Positions 24,061-34,165 of a stretch of 64,000 nucleotides of DNA are shown here, in pieces. Source of the stretch: Linyphia triangularis. Its lineage: Eukaryota > Arthropoda > Arachnida > Araneae > Linyphiidae. The notes under the pieces were generated by a model. It had not been told where the DNA came from. It did no database searches and worked only from the letters and a program-made list of their open reading frames with translations. The DNA is taken from positions 100,391,163-100,455,162 of the forward strand of contig OZ021724.1 in the NCBI GenBank assembly GCA_963978545.1. Direction: 5' to 3'. Every line of letters begins with the position of its first letter. Position 1 is the first letter of the stretch. A program made the position numbers and the translations under genes.

Positions 24061-24560
24061 ATTCCCGCCTTTTTTTTAAAAAACGAGTGAAATTAGTTTA
24101 TATTTATGACGAATTTTTTTCTAATTCCAAATATTTAAACAAAAGTTCTTTAAAAAATTATTTATTTAAATGTTAAGAAAAGAAAATGCCCCCAAAACCC
24201 GTCCGACCAAAAACACTCAACAAAATCTGTGACGTCGAGAGTTCCTTCCGTTTCCATGGTTATCGTGAGGATTTTGTCAAATAGTTGGCTTTGATTTGGT
24301 AGACCATTGCCATATCCCATACAGGTTGGCGCGATTTGCGAGAAACTGGCTTCCTCTGCTGCATTTCAAGCCAAGTTGTTTGGGAATATTGACGTCACAT
24401 TCAATTCGAGCCGAATGAATCGTTTTCTCGCCAACGTCTAACAGGGGAACTTTGATTTCAAATTAAAAAAAGGAAAAACTCATTGAGCAGAAATTGTTGT
24501 GTTTATGGCCTTTTCGAAACATTTAGAATTGAATAAATAAAAAAATAAAAAAAAATGTGG
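24061..24560 (+). repeat. R500 repeat, copy 3
   Basis: Full-length match: GTGAAATTAGTTTATATTTA, ATCTGTGACGTCGAGAGTTC, GGTTATCGTGAGG, GCCAAGTTGTTTGGGA, TTGACGTCACATTCAATTCG, CAGAAATTGTTGTGTTTATG and the A-rich tail. As in copy 2, one CRE-like site has mutated. Confidence 0.7.
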
Positions 24561-25715
24561 GAATCGCTCATTGGCTGTGCAATAATTTTACATGTGACGT
24601 CATGAACTGAGAGATGTGAACTAAGCCAATTGGGAATCGCCAAGTGAGTGACGTCATGAATTAGCTTGATCAGAGCCATATGATTCGTTAAAACGCTTAT
24701 AGTATCCGTTGTTAGGAAAGTAAAGTATTAAGTAAAAATGGGTTATAATGTTGAACAACAACAACAACTACCCAGAAAAAGCATTGTACAGCTGAGCCAT
24801 CGGTCGAAATCTTTCTGGAGTTAAAAATTACGAGATATTTTCTTGTCTTTTATAGCCTTGGATTTTAGTGATGTTTTCCGTTGTGTTGTGAAAATTCGTT
24901 TGCGGAATGGGGAGAGGGGGGGGGGGGGAGTTAGAGTGGTGAAAAGAAAATTGTATTTTTTAGAACGTTCCACCCACGGATTATGGCGATTGATTTCTTG
25001 CGCTTCTTTTCGTTCGATTAGATAGAAATATCGTCTGCGTGATTATTTTTCGGGATGTTTCTGAGATTCGATAACACTCGAATGTAAAGAATGGGTTTAA
25101 AAAAGCACATCGCTCCGTCGAAAGATAAAACCGATCGCTTAAAATAAAAGAACCGCGTTCGGAAAACGGCGTTTGCGCTAAAAGCAAAACATTCGACTGA
25201 ATTTCAGAATTTCACTCGGAAAAAAGATTTTTACTCGGCACAAGACGTTTCGAATTTGATGTTCTCTTCTCTTTTTTTGACCTGTCCTTACTTCTGAACT
25301 GGTTTTAGCCATTTTTCTATTTTGACCTTTTTTTTTTTTTTTCTATTTTAAGGCCATTCTGTTTTTTAGAAGCTTCGTCACTTTTTCGAATTTTTATTTT
25401 CAAAAGTTTTAGTAAATTTAATCCAGCTCCCACTTGACCCCTTATAGTTTTTTCAGTGCCGTTTTCTACTTGGATTTTTTTCAAGACTGATTCTCCGGAT
25501 TTTCCTTCTTCTTAACCATAGCCATTTTATTCTTTTTAACTTTTGGAGAAGTTTTTATTCTTTTCTTACAGTAATATTTCTCATTTTTCTGAACACTTTA
25601 CCTTACCTGTGCTACCCATCTTAAGATGTTCCTGGAAATTTCTCTTCATTTTAAGGTCTTGGAATGAAGTATTCTTGAATGTGCAAGTATTGCTCTCCCT
25701 CTTTCTTGAAAGTTC
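24561..25715. other. Unique sequence with CRE-like sites
   Basis: At 24594-24660 two TGACGTCATGAA sites occur 56 bp apart with CCAATTGG between them. Otherwise no gene; a G-tract lies at about 24904-24920 and a T-tract near 25330. Confidence 0.4.
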
Positions 25716-25717
25716 AG

Positions 25718-26140
25718 GTACCCATCGAACATCAGTCTGAATTTTTATAGAAAATAGAGAAATTCTTGAAGACTATGAATATACTGATCGGCCGGAGCAA
25801 AAATGGCTGAAACAGTTAAAAAAAATAGACTTAAATGGGTTGAACTAAATCCGAATGCCAAATATGTCATAACTTGCCAAATAATGAGCATTTTTTTTTC
25901 ATGTGGTAACCTAGCAATCTTTAATTTCGAATTAAAAATAGAGCAGACGATCCGACTTCTTTCGCCAAATATTTGCATCTTTTAAAAGTGAGCCAAAGTG
26001 GGCAATAAATATTACGTAACTGATGACGCTTTTGTAATTTAACCTTGGCTCATATTTTAAAAATTTTTGAATATTTGGCGAAAGAGAACTCAGATCGTTT
26101 GCTCCATTTTTAATTGAAACCTTGATTGAGCCCATGAGGT
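25718..26140. mobile_element. FB650 fragment
   Basis: Left arm from CCCATCGAACATCAGTCTGA through GAGCAAAAATGGCTGAAAC to the centre (ATTACGTAACTGATGACG) and a little of the right arm. The outermost end is replaced by TTCAGGTA. Confidence 0.72.
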
Positions 26141-26412
26141 ACATAAAGCAGTACAGTAAAAATTCAAATAAGGGGGGGGGGGGTGGAATGAAATTACAGG
26201 CAAAATAGTTTTTATTGAAAATTAGATTGTTTTTTTAAAAAAAAAATTTAAAAAAAAAAAAAAAAACGTTATGAAAATGATGTCATTTGCACTCCTAACT
26301 GTATAAATCATTCATATTGAAAATCTATTAATTTAAATTTGTGTAACTGTATTTGAGTTTAAAAATTAATAGTTTATAAAAGATTAAGTTACATCAGGTA
26401 GTTATTCTATAT

Positions 26413-26812
26413 TTAAATCATTTATATTAACTTCGATTTGTGTGTGTGTGTGTCGATGGCGGGAAAATCTGCCGTGGCCTAATTAACGCCTTTGCCGTCA
26501 TCCAATCGAGCTGAAACTTGACAGATAGATTCGTTGCCGATGGTAATGCGTACATTCAAATTTTGCAGCTGTAACTGTCACTAAAATGTCGCTTTTACGG
26601 AACACTAATAAACAAACTTGCCGTCATCCAATCGCGTTAATATAGCATTTAAAAGACCATTGAAAATACTCTTCTCCTGTTGCCAAAATTGTTTTAATAA
26701 ATAACTAGTAAAATTGTTTCGATCGGAATAAATTAAAAATATTTGGATGTGAGTGCATAAATTCACGTTCATTGTTAATAAATAAATTTAGAAACGTAGT
26801 TTTTACTTTTTA
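26413..26812 (-). mobile_element. T13 element, reverse orientation
   Basis: Plus strand begins CATTTATATTAACTTCGATT, then (TG)n, GGCGGGAAAATCTGCCGTGG, both CCGTCATCCAATCG motifs, and the GGATGTGAGTGCATAAATTC block. The outer left end of the element is lost near 26812. Confidence 0.72.
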
Positions 26813-27247
26813 ATGCGTTCGAGCAAACGTGAAAACCATATCAATTATCGTCTGAACGGAATAACGAACATTATAACACCTCAAAGAGAAAGTGGAATGA
26901 TTAAACACCATCGAACACTAATGCATCTGGCATCACCCGCAAATCGTCCCCTCGCAACCGACAAGGTTTTTTTTCAAACTATTAATCAAGCCAAACGATT
27001 TGTTTCGGGATTGAATCGTTTGGAGAAGGCTATAAAGGAATCGTCTGCTTGTAAAGGGGAGTGCGAATCACCCCCGAGAGAACGAAGTAGCAGACGATCG
27101 GAGAAAATAAAGGTAATCAATTTGTTGGCAACGGGCGTGCCGCTCTCGCTTCCGGTATTCTCTAGCAAACGATTATTTTTCGGTGTGTGGAATAGAATGT
27201 TGTGTTTAATGGATTTGGTATCTGTCTCGAAACGTTGTGGGATTTGA
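26813..27247 (+). other. 144-codon open frame of unknown status
   Basis: The longest frame in the window not explained by simple repeats or a recognised repeat. It is basic (runs such as RERSSRRSEK) with no domain that I recognise, and a donor-like AAG|GTAATC occurs inside at about 27111. A shorter frame overlaps on the other strand. In 64 kb of AT-rich DNA one such frame can arise by chance, so I do not call it a gene. Confidence 0.15.
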
Positions 27248-27469
27248 AAAATGCTCGTTTTGAGTTGGGTTAGACGTATCCCGTTTCTGAGTTGTTATAG
27301 ACGATGTAATATTTTAAGGGAACTGAATTGGGGAAGTAGAGATCGAAAGATGTTGAAAAGAAAATTATACATCGTCTGTTAATCGAATGAAATGTGTTTA
27401 CCTATAAAAGGTAAACATTTTAACAATTTTAAATTGCTACCTGAAAATGCTTCGCACCTCCAATAAAAT

Positions 27470-27642
27470 GGAATCAATTATGAGCTTGCTAAATAATGAG
27501 CATTCTTTTTTTATATGGTATAGGGTACTTGGTACCTTTTGAACTTTTTTGCTTTCAATTATACATATGTATATATACATAGGGTAATGAAAGTATAGCA
27601 TTCGGTCCCACCCCCCCCCCAAAAAAAAAAAAAAAAAAAAAC

Positions 27643-27678
<36 letters not shown>

Positions 27679-28125
27679 ATTTCTCCACGTTTTGGAACAT
27701 CCTGATTTCAAAAAAGTGATATAGAAAAAATGTGTGTGTGGGGGGGGGGGGGAGGGGGGATCAGCACAACTCCCGAACAAATTATTGACCTACGATGTTC
27801 AAATTTGGCATGAGGGGTTAGTGGTGGCCATGGGATCTACCATTAAGGTTTTCGTCGAAATCGCGCGTGCGCATAAGGTAGCTGCCATTGAAAAAATCAT
27901 GTTTTTCAATGAATGCTAAAAAAAACGGCTTTAACCATTTTTATAAAAATCGCTGTGGTTAAATTCATTCAAAGTCGATTTTCAAACATTTTCGGCCATT
28001 TTTGGCCTGGCAGATCAGTCTATTTGTAATCTACTAGCATTTTTCTACATTCTATAAAAATTCAGAATGATGTTTGAAGGGGTACCTAAACTCACAATTG
28101 TCTTTCGCCAATTTTGTGATGTATA
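27470..28125. mobile_element. FB650 remnant interrupted by EF840
   Basis: A short left piece (GCTTGCTAAATAATGAGCAT) is followed at about 27515 by EF840-like sequence, and the right arm resumes at about 27962 (TTCATTCAAAGTCGATTTTC, CATTTTCGGCCATTTTTGGC) to GTCTTTCGCC. Low-complexity A, T, C and G tracts at 27605-27760 obscure the join. Confidence 0.6.
27530..27961 (+). repeat. EF840 repeat, partial
   Basis: Contains the EF840 blocks CATAGGGTAATGAAAGTATA, CACGTTTTGGAACATCCTGA, CAACTCCCGAACAAATTATT, ACCATTAAGGTTTTCGTCGA, GCGCATAAGGTAGCTGCCAT and AAAATCGCTGTGG. Stops at TTAA at about 27959, the position where the other copies continue into GGTGTTCTAAACATCCCC. Confidence 0.65.
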
Positions 28126-28974
28126 ATAGTGTATTCATAATTTGTAAAAATATATTTTGCAAATATTGTCTATTAAACTTGTTTTGTAACTAAACGCCCT
28201 ATTTTCTCCATAAAAAATTTGCTTCTATGACTGTTAAGATGCGAAATACTGAAGTACCTTGCTTGAATTAAGCCTAAACAATGCACTGTTATAACAGGTT
28301 TTAAAATATTTATTTTGTCACTATTTGAGCATTATTTAAAATATAATAATCATATAAATAATAGCATTTTTATTAGTTAGCAAACTTAAGACAATTTCGT
28401 TTCTCTTAAACGTGCCACAAGACATCGAAAAACATACTCAACATATACAGGTAGTATGCGTAAGGCAGTTCTAGCGTCTGTTTAATAAAAACACGTTAAT
28501 GTTTGTTTTTTATAATAAGTTTTTTAAAGTTTGTTTTTAAAAAGTAAAACGAAATTTAAGATAAAAGCTACCAAAGATTAAAACGCTTGACATTTATTTG
28601 ATTTGAAACACCTAAGTCAGCACAATGCATCGTTAAAAGCGAACACAAAATGCAATCAGAAACCAAGATGAATTTAAAACTCATAAAATTGAACATTGCG
28701 AAACAAACAATGTTAAATACATCCACCATAAAAAAAAAAAAAAAATCTTACATTTTGTATAATGACAAAGTTTTAAATGCCCAAACATTATTGGAATATA
28801 TGAATCTAACCTCACTGTTGGAAGTGAGGCATAGAGGTTGTCATAGCAACGGATTGTTTAGACTCGATTCACATCTGTGACGTCACCCTTGCTTCTTCAC
28901 TTAAATCACAACATTTCAAGCGATTTAAATTCGAATTATCTTAAGTTTAATAAAATATTGCATTATGTGTATTT
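28126..28974. other. AT-rich unique sequence
   Basis: Nothing recognised. A TGTGACGTCAC site occurs at about 28876-28886. Confidence 0.4.
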
Positions 28975-29610
28975 AGCTAAGAGGTGACTGCAAATTTATT
29001 CACCTCATCAAACATCATTCTGATTTTTTTTTATAGAACGTAGAAAAATTTTAGTAGATCATTAATCCACTGGTCTGCCTGGGTAAAAATGGCCGAAACT
29101 ATAAAAAAAAAATCGACTTTGAATCAATTGAATTAAATCCTTTCGCCAAATATGTCATAGCTTGCCGAATAATGAACATTATTTTTTTCTGTGGTAACCT
29201 ACTGTTCTTTAATTTTCAAAGAGAAAAACTGCAGACGATAATTATTCTCTGACGAAAAATACTCATTTTTTTTTTAAGTGAGCCAAGTTGGCGATAAATA
29301 TTACGTCACTGATGACGTAATATTTATTGCCAATTTGGCTAACTTTTAAAAGATGAAAGATCTGGTCGCCAGGAAACACAAATCGTCTGCAATTTTCTTA
29401 ATTGAAAATTATAAAGAGTGGTGGGTTACCTGGCAAGAAAAGGATGTTCATTTTTTTTTACCAGTTATGACATACTTGACTATCAAATTTAGTTCAACTC
29501 ATTCAGAATCGATTTTTTAATGGTTTCGGCCATTTTTGAATCGGCAGACCATAAAGAAAATTTAGAATGATGTTCTATGTGCTACCTAAACTTGCAGTCG
29601 CCTCTCGGAC
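28975..29610. mobile_element. FB650 full length, diverged subfamily
   Basis: Left end degraded (GCTAAGAGGTGACTGC), right end GCAGTCGCCTCTCGGAC intact. Next to the right end it reads GTGCTACCTAAACTTGC where most copies read GGGGTCCAAAAATTGC, as also in fragments at 6119-6551 and 27470-28125, so a second subfamily exists. Centre ATTACGTCACTGATGACGTA near 29300. Confidence 0.78.
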
Positions 29611-29945
29611 TGCATGGGGGCAAGGATTCTTAATCTCTTCAACCATCAGAAACAGAACAAATGCCGATCCCTTCCACAACTTGAAACTCCGACAATCAAT
29701 ATAAAATATCGCGCGGATACAACCCTCCCCCCTCATTATATTCCAAAGGAGATACATTTCGCCGGGGAGTAACACCGCGACATCGATTAAAAGACAAAAG
29801 ACTTTTAAAAGCCAAAGAAGAAAAACTCTCTCTCTCAATCGATTCCCTCGCCCCATTAATTACTTCTAGTACTATGAAGGGACATTGAGCCCATCTGGGT
29901 CCAAGGCTAGCGGGGGAAAAGAGAAAGAACACTCGTAATAGAACA
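29611..29945. other. Unique sequence between two FB650 copies
   Basis: More GC-balanced than average. Overlapping minus-strand frames (29575-29856, 29696-29977) run into both flanking elements and show no domain. Confidence 0.35.
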
Positions 29946-30310
29946 CAAGAGGCGACTGCTAGCCCATCGAACATCATTCTGAATTGTTTATAGAATGTTG
30001 AGAATTGAATAGATATGAATATAATAGAAAATTAATATAATGGTCTGCTAGGGCAAAAATGGCCGAAACTTCTCAAAAATCGACGTTGAATGAGTTGAAC
30101 TAAAATCCGATAGCCAAAACACGTCATAACTATCCAAATAATCGGCATTCTCTTTCATTTAGTAACCCTTCTCTGTTTAATTTTCAATGAGGAATGGTGC
30201 AGACGATTTCAGATCTCTGGCGAAGAACATTTCCATGTTTTAGAAGTGAGCCAATTTGGCGATAAATGTTACATCACTGATGACGAAATATTTATCGCAA
30301 ACTTGGATCA
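29946..30310. mobile_element. FB650 fragment (left arm and centre)
   Basis: Starts at AGAGGCGACTGCTAGCCCAT and runs to the centre (GTTACATCACTGATGACGAA, ATTTATCGCAAACTTGGATC), then stops at a poly-T tract at 30330. Right arm missing. Confidence 0.75.
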
Positions 30311-30393
30311 CTTTCATACTATGCAGGTATTTTTTTTTTTTTTTTTTTTTTTTCTTTTTTTGCCTGAGATGTAAAATAGTTTCTTTAAGAAAT

Positions 30394-30428
<35 letters not shown>

Positions 30429-30790
30429 AATGAAGAAAGTGAAACATTTAAAGAAATATCTGAAAATATGATTAAGAAATAATATCAGCGACAGGATTTT
30501 TTTCATCTACGTCCATTGATCCTAAATAATTTTGATTTATCATTTATAGCCAAAATAAATGCTAACTTTAATGAAGTTGTAATGAATCTTTGTGTTTTTG
30601 CAAACAAGCTACATAAGGCATTATTACACCGAAATTTTGTTGTAACGAGGTTTTGAATTTCAAGGGGGAAATGCATTCCGGGAGGTCTTACATGCTTCTC
30701 AAATAGAAAAAACATGGAACATATTCAAATGTACTTCCAGGGCAATATTTTACACGACAATTTTTGTCTCTATCACCGTCGCCGGTCTAT
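30311..30790. other. Poly-T/poly-A tracts and unique sequence
   Basis: Poly-T at 30330-30352 and poly-A at 30399-30425 flank a short AT-rich segment. The remainder is unassigned. Confidence 0.45.
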
Positions 30791-30792
30791 CA

Positions 30793-30976
30793 CGACCAAA
30801 CGGTATAGTGGTTAGTGTGCTGGCTTCTAGACCGCGAGGTTGTGGGTTCCGAGTCCCGTGTTAGGCATGGGTGTTTGTAAATGTATGTTGGCTTGTCTAA
30901 TGACGAAATGTTTCGGCGCATTATAGCCCTCGTGTTGCTGACGGTGCCAGATAATCTGAATACAACCAACCAACTC
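30793..30976 (+). mobile_element. SINE-1, full length
   Basis: Starts CGACCAAACGGTATAGTGG, with B-box GGGTTCCGAGTCCC (one inserted C compared with the other copies), and ends in CAACCAACCAAC. Immediately followed by a second SINE-1 in the same orientation. Confidence 0.85.
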
Positions 30977-30978
30977 TG

Positions 30979-31125
30979 AGCCGACCAAGCGGTATAGTGG
31001 TTAGCGTGCTGGCTTCTAGACCGCGAGGTTGCGGGTTCGAGTCCCGTGTAAGGCATGGATGTTTCTAAATGTATGTTGGCTTGTCAAATGACGGCGCCAG
31101 GTAATCTGAAAACAACCAACCAACG
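30979..31125 (+). mobile_element. SINE-1, second copy, internally deleted
   Basis: Starts GAGCCGACCAAGCGGTATAG with intact B-box GGGTTCGAGTCCC. The body lacks the CATTATAGCCCTCGTG segment (about 35 bp deleted after AAATGACG). Ends (CCAA)n at 31123. Possible short TSD CTCTGA on both sides. Confidence 0.82.
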
Positions 31126-31215
31126 AATCTCTGACGTAGGTTTAAATTGAACTCAAGTCCTATATTTGCAGTTGGAGCAATCTCTGCCTCCGAGCCATGA
31201 GGTCGCACTAGAATT

Positions 31216-31404
31216 TCAGTTACACTGTGACCGACTTATCATTCTGCAGTTTCTGTTTTCAAACTGATTGGAGACGTCTACCTTTGTGACCTCTGGACAG
31301 TTGTCGTATTGCCCGATTGGAGTTTTCCCAAGTTTTCTCCCATTCGGCATGCAAATGCGGTTTCTTGAAGATCTCTCCTTGACACCTGGACTTCTCTTAG
31401 AAGT
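31216..31404 (-). CDS. Candidate cysteine-rich exon, thrombospondin-1-like
   Basis: A 63-codon stretch on the minus strand (stop included), open from a TAG upstream to TGA. It contains SRNRIC, a 16-residue loop, DNC, then ENRNC and SQC. The order R-x-R-x-C ... C ... E-x-x-C ... C is that of the C-terminal half of a thrombospondin type-1 repeat, an extracellular disulphide domain, though the loops are longer than usual and the N-terminal W-x-x-W / CSxxCG part is absent. A donor-like AAG|GTAGAC lies at about 31281. No ATG and only a weak acceptor. It lies between SINE-1 and T13. Exon, pseudogene fragment or coincidence all remain possible. Confidence 0.28.
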   Translation of the reverse strand, partial: TSKRSPGVKERSSRNRICMPNGRKLGKTPIGQYDNCPEVTKVDVSNQFENRNCRMISRSQCN

Positions 31405-31451
31405 CTATATGCAGCTCTAACGATCTTTGGGTGCAATAAAAAAAGTAGATT

Positions 31452-31830
31452 AGCTGTCGATGAAAATGCATTCTATCAAGTTTTGGGAGCTGTCACTGTC
31501 ATTAAAAGGGTCGCTTTTACGGAATATTGATAAACCAACTTGCCGTTACCCAATTTGCGCTGAAATAGCATTTAACCTACGATGGAAGAAAATCTTTCGT
31601 GTTGCCAAAATTGTTTTAGTAAATAAATAGTTTTAATCAAAATAAATTAAAAGATATTTAGATGCTAGTGTATAAATTCCCATTCATTTATAACGAATAA
31701 ATTATGAAAAGTAGTATGCCGTACATTTTGCTGATAGAAATATTTTCAACATTTAAAATTAGATGCCTAAGCACACACTGGCAACAGGAACGGCGCTATG
31801 TTAATGAATATAAAAATTGTCATTGCATAT
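31452..31830 (-). mobile_element. T13 element, main part, split from its terminus
   Basis: Reverse copy from ATGCATTCTATCAAG through CCGTTACCCAATTTGCG and AAATTCCCATTCATT to GTCATTGCATAT. The expected terminus (ATATAAAGGAT) is not here but at 32803-32850, so about 0.97 kb was inserted; TGCATAT occurs on both sides (31824-31830, 32803-32809). Confidence 0.65.
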
Positions 31831-32100
31831 TACGGTGAAGTAGTGTCGACATTCTTAAGAAGCAAATCGTGGTCGAGGTAAACAAAAGTTTATTGCCAGA
31901 GAGATGGAAGGTGAGGGTGACGTTTGGCTGGCGCTAAGAGTTAATTATTCCAAAAAGGCGTGGTCGGACCGAAGTATGTGGCTTTTATAGATTTCTCAGT
32001 GACGTTCAACATGACTCAATGCGCTTCTGGCACACTCCGGAAAATACTAAAGAATTCTAAAGCCAAAATCGAAAGTTCCAATGGGAATAAATTACATGTA
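31831..32100. other. Insert in T13, left part
   Basis: Sequence of unknown origin between the two parts of a T13 copy. Ends with the first 43-bp direct repeat (32058-32100). A plus-strand frame (31960-32148) runs into FB650 and is not supported. Confidence 0.4.
32058..32100 (+). repeat. 43-bp direct repeat, left copy
   Basis: Begins TAAAGCCAAAATCGAAAG and ends CATGTA, abutting the FB650 at 32101. It differs from the right copy (32764-32806) at four positions. Confidence 0.9.
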
Positions 32101-32761
32101 GTCCGAGAGGCGACTGCAATTTTTGGACCTCATCGAACATCATTCTGAATTTTTTTTACATATTGGAGAAAAGTGAGTAGATTACGAATCCACTGGTCTG
32201 CCGTGGCAGAAATGGCCGTAACTGATCAATAATCGACTTGGAATGAGTTGAACTAAAATCCGATTGCCAAATATGCCATAACTTGCCAAAAATAGAACAA
32301 ACTTATTCGTCTGGCAACCCACTTCATTTTGATTTTCAATGAGAAAAAGCGCAAACGATTTCTGATCTTTGGCTCGGAAAACTTGCATCTTTTAAAAGTA
32401 AGCCAAATTGGCGACATCAATTACGTCATAAGTGACGTAATATTTTTTGCCAACTTGGCTCCCTTTTAATAGATGCAAGTAGACCGTCGCCAGATACCTG
32501 AATCGTCTGCAACCTTCTTAATTTAAAATTAAAGAGTGAGGGTTACCAAATAAACAAAAAAATGCTCATTATTTGGCAAGTTATAGCGCATTTGGTAAAT
32601 GGATTTAGTTCAACTTATTAAAAGTCGATTTTTTGACCAGATTCGGACATTTTTGTCACGGCAGATCAGTGGATTCGCAATCTACTCACTTTTCTCCAAT
32701 TTCTGTAAAAAATTCAGAATGATGTTCGATGGGGTCCAAAAATTGCGGTCGAATCTCGGAC
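32101..32761. mobile_element. FB650 full length between direct repeats
   Basis: Ends GTCCGAGAGGCGACTGCAAT and CGAATCTCGGAC, TA at 32099-32100 and 32762-32763. The right end has a C-to-A change in the CGCCTCTC block. Centre GTGACGTAATATTTTTTGCC near 32433. Confidence 0.88.
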
Positions 32762-32763
32762 TA

Positions 32764-32806
32764 TAAAGCCAAAATCGAAAGCTCCAATGGAAATACATTA
32801 CATGCA
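32764..32806 (+). repeat. 43-bp direct repeat, right copy
   Basis: Begins TAAAGCCAAAATCGAAAG directly after the TA duplication of the FB650 and ends CATGCA. Together with the left copy it brackets the element exactly. Confidence 0.9.
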
Positions 32807-32850
32807 TATAAAGGATATATATTTAAAACTTTGTGTTTAGGGTTTATATT
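32803..32850 (-). mobile_element. T13 terminus
   Basis: TGCATATAAAGGATATATATT followed by TAAAACTTTGTG matches the outer end of the reverse T13 at 39455-39512, and completes the copy that starts at 31452. Confidence 0.6.
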
Positions 32851-33475
32851 TTATTATTGCTAAAATACTCATGGTAAAATTTGTTACCTAAGAACGGGTA
32901 TATTCAGCTGATATTGGTATATTTACGAGATTACATCCCATATTAAATCTCCTTATTCTCCATCGCTTCTTTTGCGGGATTTTTTTTTCTAAATCAAACT
33001 TTTCACCCCCTTCTCCCCACCCTTCTCCTAACCCTCGTTTTAAGAGTTTTCGACTAAGAGTTTATGCCAAGAAGGATTTTATTAAAAATCTCCCTTTTGA
33101 CTACAATAAACCAGGAGGTCTTTTTTTAAAAAGGGAAAGAATTATGCAGAATTCAGGATCGATATCGATTTGTTGGTTGGCGATGAAGATTCGAAGGTTT
33201 TTTTTTTAATTGATTATTCTTAAAAAGCTGGTGGCGTATGCTATAGGAAGGATCTGTTTACATTAGCAGTGATGACGTAGTTGTTGTAGAGAAAGTTTTT
33301 TTTTAATGTGTGTGTGGAAGAATTAAAAGTATTTAATTACGGGGGGTAATATGTCGGAAGACGCGAATTTATCGAAAAAGATATTAATCACCAAGGAGAC
33401 TGAAAGATATTTGAAGGGAGCTCCTTTTCAAACGATTTCTTTCAAGTTTACTATTTCGAATAAATTGTTCCATCA
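32851..33475. other. Unique sequence
   Basis: Nothing recognised. The 60-codon plus-strand frame at 33351-33533 starts with ATG but runs into an FB650 fragment. Confidence 0.4.
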
Positions 33476-33540
33476 TAGACTGGGAGGTAACTACAACTCT
33501 TGGTCGTCAAATACCATTCTCAATTTTTTATAGAAGTTAG

Positions 33541-33913
33541 AAGCCCATCTGGTTAGGGCTCTGGCGCTCTGTCTCTGGCTTCGCATGCCAAAGATGCCGG
33601 GTTCGAATCCGACCGACCAAACGGTATAGTGGTTAGCGTGCTATCTTCTAGACCGCGAGGTTGCGGGTTCCGAGTCCCGTGTAAGGCATGGGTAATGTAT
33701 GTTGGCTTGTCAAATGACGAATGTTTCGGCGCATTATAGCCCTCGTGTTGCTGACGGCGCCAGATAATCTGAAAACAACCAACCAACCGGGTTCGAATCT
33801 CGGGTTAGGCATGGATGTTCGTTGTGGTTCGGAATCCACGTTAAGCTGTAAGTCCCCGGCCTGATTAGCCGTTATTTTGCGCAAGTATTGGTCGTTGAGA
33901 ACACAAACAAAAC
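33541..33913 (+). mobile_element. SINE-2 (tRNA-derived), interrupted by SINE-1
   Basis: Head AGCCCATCTGGTTAGGGC ... CCGGGTTCGAATC is tRNA-like, with a B-box; after the SINE-1 insertion the body continues with TCGGGTTAGGCATGGATGTT and GGTCGTTGAGAACAC. Flanked by a 12-bp TSD, TATAGAAGTTAG (33529-33540) and TATAGAAGGTAG (33914-33925). Net length without SINE-1 and its extra TSD is about 183 bp. Only copy of this SINE seen here. Confidence 0.72.
33610..33786 (+). mobile_element. SINE-1 inserted in the B-box of SINE-2
   Basis: Runs from CGACCGACCAAACGG to (CCAA)n. The 13-bp TSD CCGGGTTCGAATC (33597-33609, 33787-33799) is exactly the B-box region of the host SINE-2, which therefore has its internal promoter split. 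Confidence 0.88.
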
Positions 33914-34165
33914 TATAGAAGGTAGAGATTAAATAAATATACTGGTCTGCCGTGACAAAATAGCCGAAACGGTTTGAATGAGTCGACTTTTGAAGAGTTA
34001 AACTGAATCCGAGAGCCAAATATGTCGTAAATGCATCTTTCTGAAGCAAGTCAAGCTGGCGATAATTATTATGTCACTAATGATGTAATGGTTTTTTGCA
34101 ACTTGGTTCACTTATGAAAGATGCAAGTATTTGGCGGAATGGATCCTGATCCCTTTTACATGCTG

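Larger units (their letters stand above)
33478..34165. mobile_element. FB650 copy split by SINE-2
   Basis: The left end (GACTGGGAGGTAACTAC) and AATTTTTTATAGAAGTTAG lie at 33480-33540; the rest resumes at 33926 with ATTAAATAAATATACTGGTC and CAAAATAGCCGAAAC and runs to the centre (TTATGTCACTAATGATGTAA) and GATGCAAGTATTTGGCGG. An internal deletion removes part of the left arm. Right arm missing. Confidence 0.7.

Noticed and set aside
30793..31056. Frames across SINE-1 copies with a protein-like look
   Set aside because: They are translations of SINE-1 and recur wherever the SINE occurs, in different frames.
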